A stretch of DNA of 9,066 nt from Chloroflexota bacterium. Its GTDB lineage: Bacteria > Chloroflexota > FW602-bin22 > JAMCYS01. Below the pieces are notes generated by a model. The model searched no databases and was not told where the DNA came from. It saw nothing but the letters and a program-made list of their open reading frames with translations. Shown one piece after another: positions 4,493-9,066 of this stretch. Every line of letters starts with the position of its first letter. Position 1 is the first letter of the stretch. The stretch lies in the NCBI GenBank assembly GCA_021847625.1, contig JAJZQK010000095.1:1-9066 (forward strand), given 5' to 3'. Both the position numbers and the translations under genes were made by a program.

Positions 4493-5947
4493 ATGCGAAT
4501 ACTGCTCGTACAGCCCGGTTGGGGCCAGGGCATGGGATTTCACCAGCTGTCGCTGGCCGAACCACTGGCGCTGGAGACGCTGGCGGGGGGATTGGTGGGG
4601 CACGACGTGCGGCTTCTCGACCTACGGGTCGACAACAGATTGCTTCAGACGCTGAAGGAGTTCCGGCCCCAACTGGTGGGGATCCACTGCTCCTTCACCA
4701 TCGACGTCTACAAGGTGCAGCGTATCGCGGCCACCGCCAAGGAGACGATGGGTAGCGAACGCCCGTTCGTGATCGTCGGCGGGCACCACGCCACGCTCAA
4801 CCCCGGCGACTTCGCCTGCTCTGCCGTCGACGCCGTGGCCATCGGCGAGGGCGAGATCACCATGGCCGAGCTCGTCGGCAGCCTAGAGGCCGGGAGGGGG
4901 CCGGAGAAGGTGGCGGGCCTGGCCCTGAACACGCCCGAGGGGCAGGTCTTCACCGACCCCCGCCCCATGGTCGACGACATGGATAGCCTTCCCCAGCCGA
5001 ACCGCGAGCTGACGAGGCGATACTGGGACTCGTACTACCTGTTCAACTACCGCCACATGGCCGTGGTGGAGACGACGCGGGGCTGCCCTTACCGCTGCCA
5101 CTTCTGCGCCGTCTGGTGCTTCTACAAGGGCACTGTCCGCTACCGGACCCCAGAGCGCGTGGTAGACGAGGTGCTGAAGATCCGCGAGCCGAACGTCCTG
5201 TTCTGCGACGACAACTTCCTGGCCGACCCCGAGCGGGCCGAGCGCATCGCCCTCCTCCTGCGTGAGCGCGGCAGCCAGCACCATTACCTGTTCCAGGCCC
5301 GCACCGATTCGGTGGCCGCCCACCCCGACCTCCTCAGGCTCTGGAAGTCGATCGGCCTCGACGGCGTCTTCCTCGGCATGGAGAAGATCAGCGACACCGG
5401 GCTGGAGGGCATCAACAAGAACAACTCGGCCGCCAACAACGAGGCCGCCGTGCAGATCCTAGGGAGCATGGAGCTGGCGGCGATGGGCTCATTCATCGTC
5501 GACCCGGACTGGGACCACGCGGACTTCCAGGCCCTGCGCGACTACGTGGAGACCAGGCACATTTACTCGCCTTCCTTCTCCGTCCTCACGCCGCTGCCGG
5601 GCACCGTGCTGTATCGGCGCGTCCGCAAACAGCTCCTGACCGACAACTACGACATGTACGACCTGCTGCACGCCATCCTGCCCACGAAGATGCCGCTCTA
5701 TGAGTTCTACCAGGAGTTCTCGTGGCTCTTCAAGAGCGGCTATAGGCCGGGCCGGCTGACGGTGGAGACGCTGCGGGTGATCAGGAGCGGCGTGTGGTTG
5801 GAGCCGGGGGGCATCTCCCACCTGCGCCAAATCGGCCTGGCCGCTTTCCGGCTCGCCGACCCCGAGTCATACCTGCTGGCCCACCGCCAGGACCAGCATT
5901 TCGCCGGCCTCGTCCCCGCGCCGGCGAGCGAGCGGACCGCGAGCTAG
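4493..5947 (+). CDS. B12-binding radical SAM protein, HpnR (hopanoid C-3 methylase)-like
   Basis: 484 aa. Residues 1 to about 150 form a cobalamin-binding Rossmann-like domain (MRILLVQPGWG...; GHDVRLLDLR; IVGGHHATL; AIGEGE) without the DxHxxG base-off motif, as is usual for class B radical SAM methylases. The radical SAM core follows, with the [4Fe-4S] cluster motif C198-x3-C202-x2-C205 (TTRGCPYRCHFCAVWCFYKG). It continues with IREPNVLFCDDNF, FQARTD, GVFLGMEK, DPDWD, LTPLPGT and YDMYDLLHAILPTKMPLYEFY. This order and these blocks match what I recall of HpnR, which adds a C-3 methyl group to hopanoids using SAM and methylcobalamin. No hopanoid gene (shc or another hpn) is near, so the substrate could be a different lipid. 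ATG 4493 follows AAGGAAGG at 8 bases. It appears monocistronic: a hairpin precedes it and a convergent gene follows. Confidence 0.85.
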   Translation: MRILLVQPGWGQGMGFHQLSLAEPLALETLAGGLVGHDVRLLDLRVDNRLLQTLKEFRPQLVGIHCSFTIDVYKVQRIAATAKETMGSERPFVIVGGHHATLNPGDFACSAVDAVAIGEGEITMAELVGSLEAGRGPEKVAGLALNTPEGQVFTDPRPMVDDMDSLPQPNRELTRRYWDSYYLFNYRHMAVVETTRGCPYRCHFCAVWCFYKGTVRYRTPERVVDEVLKIREPNVLFCDDNFLADPERAERIALLLRERGSQHHYLFQARTDSVAAHPDLLRLWKSIGLDGVFLGMEKISDTGLEGINKNNSAANNEAAVQILGSMELAAMGSFIVDPDWDHADFQALRDYVETRHIYSPSFSVLTPLPGTVLYRRVRKQLLTDNYDMYDLLHAILPTKMPLYEFYQEFSWLFKSGYRPGRLTVETLRVIRSGVWLEPGGISHLRQIGLAAFRLADPESYLLAHRQDQHFAGLVPAPASERTAS

Positions 5948-5993
5948 CACCGGCACGGCGTACCATCCTGTAGGGCAGGGGCTTGTCCCATGC

Positions 5994-6177
5994 CGCCCGG
6001 CGTCCCTGAGGGGCGTCGGTTTCATCTGTTCTTACACCAACGCTTAAGCTCAGCCTCGGTCCATTCCTGGACGTAGTGGCGGCCCGTCCCCCTGGGCTGC
6101 GCCCAGGGACCGAGGTCTGGCCGCCACGGCCGGCAGACAAGATCCCTGGCGCGGCCGCCCCAGGGGGACGCCGGGCG
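5994..6177. mobile_element. 184-bp element with terminal inverted repeats (MITE/BIME-like)
   Basis: Between two convergent genes, CGCCCGGCGTCCC at 5994-6006 is exactly inverted at 6165-6177. The repeat continues imperfectly to 26 nt (5994-6019 against 6152-6177, 21 of 26 matching). Inside are further inverted repeats: CCTCGGTCC 6054-6062 with 6107-6115, GTGGCGGCC 6076-6084 with 6119-6127, and a tight hairpin CCCTGGGC-TGC-GCCCAGGG at 6090-6108. These overlap, so they represent alternative foldings. There is no transposase gene, and I cannot see a convincing target duplication at the ends. It may be a miniature transposable element, a structured intergenic repeat, or a bidirectional terminator of the two convergent genes. 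The open frame across it (6022-6207, minus) is probably incidental. Confidence 0.5.
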
Positions 6178-6209
6178 CTGCGTCAGAAGCATGCACAAAT
6201 ACGACACCC

Positions 6210-6809
6210 CTAGGGGAAGAGGGCGATCTGGTTGAACGGCCAGTAGCGTAGCACCACGTGGCCAATGATCTGCTCGCCCGGGACGGGGCCGAAAGAGCGC
6301 GAATCCAGGCTGTTGGGGCGATTGTCGCCCATCATGAAGAAGGTGTTGGGGGCGAGCGTGACCGGCCCGCAGGAGCCCATGCAGGGCGTGGGCAGGTTGC
6401 CTACGTAGGGCTCGTTCAGCGGCGTCCCGTCTATCAGCACGGACCCGTCCTTTATCTCGACCGTCTCCCCCGGCAGCCCGATCACGCGTTTGATGAGAGA
6501 GTCGCCGACGCGGTCGGCGGACTTGTAGAAGACGACGACCTGCCCGCGCTGCAGGGAAACCGGCTCCGGCTCGTGGTCGCTAGCGGCCTCGGCCACGCTC
6601 ACCAGCCGCGGCCAGAGCGTCTCGATCTTGCTGACGATCACCCGTTGGCCCTCGTGGAAGTTCGGCTCCATGCTGACCTGCCGCACCTCGAAGCGGCCGA
6701 TGACCAGCGAAAGCAGCACGAACAGGGCGAACGCCTCGACGAGCGTCCATAGCAGGTCGGAGACCGCTCTCCGGGCGCCTCCGGGCTCCGACGGTTGTTT
6801 CTCGTTCAT
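6210..6809 (-). CDS. lepB: Signal peptidase I
   Basis: Membrane-anchored serine protease that removes signal peptides from exported proteins; 199 aa, the short Gram-positive/Chloroflexi-like size with a single N-terminal helix (residues about 18-37). The catalytic serine is S46 in the SMEP box. The general base is K107 in the block DSLIKRVIGLPGETVEI. The C-terminal family box GDNRPNSLDSRSFGPV spans 161-176. Unusual are two cysteines, C143 and C147, in the loop before that box (LPTPCMGSC), close enough to form a disulfide outside the cell. The start is the ATG complementary to 6807-6809, because the helix and SMEP spacing are right from there. The frame is open much further upstream, but that part overlaps the ABC permease region and is not protein-like. 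The SD is modest (AGGT 6 bases upstream). It has its own promoter at 6846-6874. Confidence 0.95.
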   Translation of the reverse strand: MNEKQPSEPGGARRAVSDLLWTLVEAFALFVLLSLVIGRFEVRQVSMEPNFHEGQRVIVSKIETLWPRLVSVAEAASDHEPEPVSLQRGQVVVFYKSADRVGDSLIKRVIGLPGETVEIKDGSVLIDGTPLNEPYVGNLPTPCMGSCGPVTLAPNTFFMMGDNRPNSLDSRSFGPVPGEQIIGHVVLRYWPFNQIALFP

Positions 6810-6845
6810 CTCGCGACCTGCGGACCTCCCCCTTGCCTCACGACA

Positions 6846-6874
6846 ATAGTAGCACACCCACCGATGGTGAACAA
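6846..6874 (-). promoter_or_regulatory. lepB promoter, extended -10 with -35
   Basis: On the minus strand TTGTTC (6874 to 6869) is followed after exactly 17 bases by TACTAT (6851 to 6846), with TGC directly before it making an extended -10. Transcription should start near 6839, giving a leader of about 30 bases to the lepB ATG. The -35 hexamer overlaps the distal base of the terminator hairpin of the upstream ABC operon (6871-6911). Confidence 0.65.
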
Positions 6875-6911
6875 GCGAACGCCGGACCGAAGCGATCCGG
6901 CGTTCGCTTGT
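6871..6911 (-). terminator. Strong terminator hairpin of the minus-strand ABC operon
   Basis: ACAAGCGAACGCCGGA (6871-6886) pairs perfectly with TCCGGCGTTCGCTTGT (6896-6911), a 16-bp stem with a 9-base loop. It lies 8 bases beyond the permease stop at 6920. In the minus-strand reading the stem ends ...CGCTTGTTCACC, which is mildly U-rich. It separates the ABC operon from lepB. Confidence 0.8.
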
Positions 6912-6919
6912 GACGGGCG

Positions 6920-7657
6920 CTAGTCGAGGACCAGCTTGGTCCGCTGGAAGCGGGCCAGCGTGGCCACGAACAGGACGACGTCGACCACAGCCAGGAAGGC
7001 CAGAACTCCGAGGATGACGGCCGTCCAGTTCCCCTCGTTCCCCTCCACCATTCCCGCGAGCCATCCTTTGGGCAGGTATTGGGACGCGAGGTTCAGACCG
7101 ATGATCGGAAGCCAGATGATGGCGAACAAGCCAAGCGAGACGATCTGCTGGGCCTGGCGCACCGTCGACGCCCGCAGCGAGATCAAGGTGCCCGCGGTCG
7201 CGGCCAGGCCGGCGACCAGCAGGCTGAAGCCCAGGCCGGCCAGGGTGATCTCCGGCGAGTAGAAGCGGAAGGTGCCGCTCCAATTGACCACGTTGGCAGT
7301 GATCACGCCGACCAGGAAGATCAGGACCGAGACGCCCCAGGCGTAGGAGATGGTGGCGCCGACCTTGCCCAAGAGGATCGCCCTGTCGGAGAGGCGGCTC
7401 GCGAGCAGCGTCTCCAGCGTGTGGCGTTCCTTCTCCCCCGCGAAGGCGTCGGCCACCCAGGACGCCACGAGGATGAGCGGCACGATCACCCAGAAGACGA
7501 CGCCGGCCGGCGTCTCCAGCCAGACCTTGCCCATCTGCAGGGGCATGATTATGCCGAAGACGGCGGGGAAGATCAGCGCCCAGAGCCTCCCCCGGCTACC
7601 ACCCTGGCCAAAGGTCTTCACTTCTTTCCAGGCTACCGTATATGCGTCGTAGAGCAT
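6920..7657 (-). CDS. ABC-2 family permease (second exporter)
   Basis: Integral membrane subunit, 245 aa, intact. A first helix around residues 25-43 and a second at about 52-72 lead into the conserved cytoplasmic block VADAFAGEKERHTLETLLASRLSDRAILLGK. This matches the G-E-K-E-R-x-T-x-E-x-L-L motif of the plus-strand permease at 2010-2828. Four further hydrophobic segments follow (about 98-122, 137-160, 172-190, 212-236), and a short tail RFQRTKLVLD ends it. The ATG (complement of 7655-7657) is preceded by GGGAGAG, located within the end of the ATPase gene; only two bases separate the genes. Its dedicated ATPase is broken in this window. The permease is therefore either on the way to becoming a pseudogene or works with another ATPase, for instance the one at 1063 (speculative). 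Confidence 0.9.
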   Translation of the reverse strand: MLYDAYTVAWKEVKTFGQGGSRGRLWALIFPAVFGIIMPLQMGKVWLETPAGVVFWVIVPLILVASWVADAFAGEKERHTLETLLASRLSDRAILLGKVGATISYAWGVSVLIFLVGVITANVVNWSGTFRFYSPEITLAGLGFSLLVAGLAATAGTLISLRASTVRQAQQIVSLGLFAIIWLPIIGLNLASQYLPKGWLAGMVEGNEGNWTAVILGVLAFLAVVDVVLFVATLARFQRTKLVLD

Positions 7658-7659
7658 CG

Positions 7660-8515
7660 CTACTCTCCCTTCTCCTCCATAATCGTCAGGAAGGCCTCTT
7701 CCAGGCTGGCGGTACCCTTGCGTACCTCCTCCACCTCCACGCCCGCGCCGACCAGGGCGCCTACCAGCGGGGCTGTCGCCGTGTCGTGCTGGAGGTCAAT
7801 CACCAGATGGCCGTTCTTCCGCTTCACATCGGCCACCTCCGGCCATGACCGCAGCGCCGCCAGCGCCTCCTCCGTGAAGCCCCGGCCGATGATCTCCACT
7901 TGCGGCCCGCCTGTCCGGGCGCGTAGCTCGTCGGGATGGCCCTCGGCGACCAGCTTCCCCTGGCGGATGACGGCTACCCGTGCACAGAGCTTCTCGGCCT
8001 CGGCCAGGTTGTGCGTCGTCAGGAAGACCGTCGTACCCTCCCGCTCTGCCAGCGTGCGGATGTCCACGCGCAGGGCCGCCGAGGCCACCGGGTCCAGCCC
8101 GGCCGTCGGCTCGTCCAGGAAGATCAGCGGCGGCCGGTGGAACATCGTCCTGGCCACGGCCAGCTTCTGCTTCATACCCCGGCTCCAGGTGCCAACCTGG
8201 TCGCGGCGCCGCTCCCACAGCCCCAGTATGCCAGACCCGCCCGAAGAAGTCGAGGTTGTCCTCCGCGCTGAGCCGCTCGTAGAGGCTCGGGTGCTCCAGG
8301 AGGGCGCCGCAGAGCTCCCGCACCTTGTCGCCCTCGGCGATGGTGTCGAACCCCAGTACGCGCGCGTGGCCGCCGCTCGGCTCCAGCAGCCCCAGCAGTA
8401 GACGTATCGTCGTCGTCTTGCCCGAGCCGTTCGGCCCCAGAAATCCGAACACGATGCCCTTCGGCACCGCCAGGGACAGGTCGTCCACCGCCTGCACCTT
8501 GGCAAACCGCGGCAT
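7660..8515 (-). pseudogene. ABC transporter ATPase, 5'-truncated with internal frameshift deletion
   Basis: Two overlapping minus-strand frames encode the two halves of one ATPase. The first (from about 8515) reads RFAKVQAVDDLSL, Walker A GPNGSGKT, and EHPSLYERLSAEDNLDFFGRVWH. The second continues LGLWERRRDQVGTWSRGMKQKLAVART (signature WSRGMKQ), Walker B LIFLDEP, GLDP and switch His TTHN, to the end at 7660. The switch falls at about 8225-8235. Relatives normally have roughly 17-20 residues between the FFGR and LGLWERR blocks, and these are missing, so this looks like a deletion of some 50 bases that also shifts frame rather than a simple single-base error. The N-terminus is also short: the usual dozen or so residues before the RF(G/A)KVQAV strand are absent. 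There is no SD before the only nearby ATGs, and the sequence beyond belongs to a hydrolase fragment. Confidence 0.82.
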
Positions 8516-8529
8516 ATTGCACATTGTCT

Positions 8530-8545
8530 GGCCCCGTCTGGGGCC
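8530..8545. repeat. Short perfect inverted repeat at the ATPase/hydrolase junction
   Basis: GGCCCC (8530-8535) and GGGGCC (8540-8545) flank GTCT. It lies within a few tens of bases of the point where a 5'-truncated ATPase (minus) abuts a 5'-truncated hydrolase (plus). Short palindromes of this kind can promote fold-back rearrangement or chimera formation. Confidence 0.55.
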
Positions 8546-8555
8546 GCAGAAGCTG

Positions 8556-8942
8556 ATGCTGAACCTCATCGAGCGCTATTCGTTCTGCGACCGGAGCCTG
8601 GCCCGGCCGCGGCAGGTCACCCTGAAAGACTGGCTGCGTCCCCGCGAGGGCCGCACCGACTGGCACCGCATCGCCCAGCGGCTGAACTACGCGCCCCGCC
8701 TGGGCGAGATCACGGCGCCGACGCTCATCCTCTGCGGCTGCCACGACCCCCAGTTCCCGCCCACGGCTTCGGCCGAGCTGGCGGCGGGAATAAAGAACGC
8801 GCGGGCGGTCTACTTCGAGCACAGCGGCCATTATCCTTTCCTCGAGGAGCCGGAAGCCTTCTGGTCGGCGGTAGGCAACTTCCTTGCCATGGAGGAGGGT
8901 CGTGGCGAGGACGGCCGCCCGTCGCTCGCCGATCAAGCGTAG
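8556..8942 (+). pseudogene. Alpha/beta hydrolase, C-terminal half only
   Basis: From the Met at 8556 the frame encodes 128 residues. The first 30-50 look like the cap region (MLNLIERYSF, LKDWLRPREGRTDWHRI). The core C-terminal part of an alpha/beta hydrolase follows: strand ITAPTLILCG, catalytic acid D64 in CGCHDPQFPP, and catalytic His H92 in HSGHYPFLEEP, then the terminal helix AFWSAVGNFL. The N-terminal half with the oxyanion HG motif and the nucleophile GxSxG is missing, so the triad is incomplete. Relatives have about 260-300 residues. Homology may extend a little upstream (WPRLGPQK at about 8529-8552); further left the same frame is only the complement of the ABC ATPase. No SD precedes ATG 8556. 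Residual translation is unlikely to give an active enzyme. Confidence 0.78.
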
Positions 8943-8991
8943 TGGAGACCTAGCGATCGTCTGTTCGCCCATTGGATGACCAGAAGGACGA

Positions 8992-9014
8992 CCCTCTCCC
9001 TGAAAGGGCGAGGG
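8992..9014. terminator. Bidirectional hairpin between convergent genes
   Basis: CCCTC-T-CCCT, GAA, AGGG-C-GAGGG: a 9-bp stem with one internal mismatch and a tight loop, about 50 bases after the hydrolase stop and just after the stop of a minus-strand gene at 9028. There is no U-tract. The CCCTCTCCC...GGGCGAGGG form is also common in dispersed intergenic repeats. Confidence 0.5.
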
Positions 9015-9027
9015 AACACTGTCTCGC

Positions 9028-9066
9028 CTAGAGCAGCAGCACGTAGGCGAGGAATACCGCCAACGA
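9028..9066 (-). CDS. C-terminal end of a minus-strand, probably membrane, protein (partial)
   Basis: Entering from the right edge, the minus strand reads SLAVFLAYVLLL followed by TAG (complement of 9028-9030). Twelve uninterrupted hydrophobic residues ending at a stop, next to a hairpin, look like the last membrane helix of an integral membrane protein. With only 39 bases in view, the identity cannot be given and the frame itself is uncertain. Confidence 0.4.
   Translation of the reverse strand, partial: SLAVFLAYVLLL

Noticed and set aside
6022..6207. 61-aa minus-strand frame across the inverted-repeat element
   Set aside because: It runs through nested palindromes, has no RBS, and only its last 18 residues look protein-like. 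More likely incidental to the repeat.
8220..8240. Programmed ribosomal frameshift joining the two ATPase halves
   Set aside because: No slippery heptamer is visible at the switch point, and roughly 17-20 family residues are missing. Deletion explains both facts better.
7079..8401. 440-aa plus-strand open frame
   Set aside because: Antisense shadow of the minus-strand ABC permease and ATPase. No RBS, low-complexity composition, and no recognisable domain.
1..9066. CRISPR array, rRNA/tRNA genes, phage or toxin-antitoxin module
   Set aside because: No regularly spaced direct repeats, no structural RNA signatures, and no integrase, capsid or toxin-like frame found.

Overview
This is a GC-rich bacterial window with strong AGGAGG-type ribosome binding sites, extended -10 promoters (TGnTATACT or similar) and compact operons. 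Nothing in it fixes the taxon. A cobalamin-dependent radical SAM protein, a short signal peptidase I and simple ABC-2 exporters would fit Chloroflexota or a high-GC Bacillota-like lineage, but that is a guess. I see no rRNA, tRNA, CRISPR array or transposase.

Left part (1-3280, mostly plus strand). A probable minus-strand gene leaves the window at the left edge; its promoter, leader hairpin and RBS are visible. A 34-codon membrane peptide and a short CPBP/Abi-protease-like C-terminal fragment follow. Next is a tight four-gene operon (631-3245): a receiver-only response regulator, an ABC ATPase, an ABC-2 permease overlapping it by four bases (ATGA), and a small lipoprotein. A perfect 10-bp hairpin closes it.

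Middle part (3281-6209). A 43-aa single-pass membrane protein, too short for ordinary gene calling, sits behind an extended -10 promoter. It is followed by a membrane-anchored protein of unknown function, a strong hairpin, and a monocistronic B12-binding radical SAM protein resembling hopanoid C-3 methylase HpnR. Between the convergent radical SAM and signal peptidase genes lies a 184-bp element with 26-nt imperfect terminal inverted repeats and nested palindromes, resembling a miniature transposable element or BIME.

Right part (6210-9066, mostly minus strand). Signal peptidase I has its own promoter, whose -35 box lies at the base of the terminator hairpin of the upstream ABC operon. That operon has an intact permease, but its ATPase gene is broken: it is 5'-truncated and carries an internal deletion with a frameshift. 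The truncated ATPase meets, head to head within a few tens of bases, a 5'-truncated alpha/beta hydrolase on the plus strand that lacks its nucleophile half. This marks a rearrangement or assembly breakpoint next to a 6-bp inverted repeat. The window ends with the last codons of a minus-strand, probably membrane, protein.

The most unusual pattern is an 18-bp hyphenated palindrome, CCTGGCC-N4-GGCCAGG. It occurs three times with different spacers (76-93, 489-506, 3516-3533), plus a degenerate fourth copy at 3541-3556. Every copy is intergenic and upstream of a gene, which suggests a shared operator or a small dispersed repeat. I do not see a clear novel multi-gene system. The best candidates for new biology are this palindrome family, the receiver/ABC/lipoprotein operon and the inverted-repeat element.
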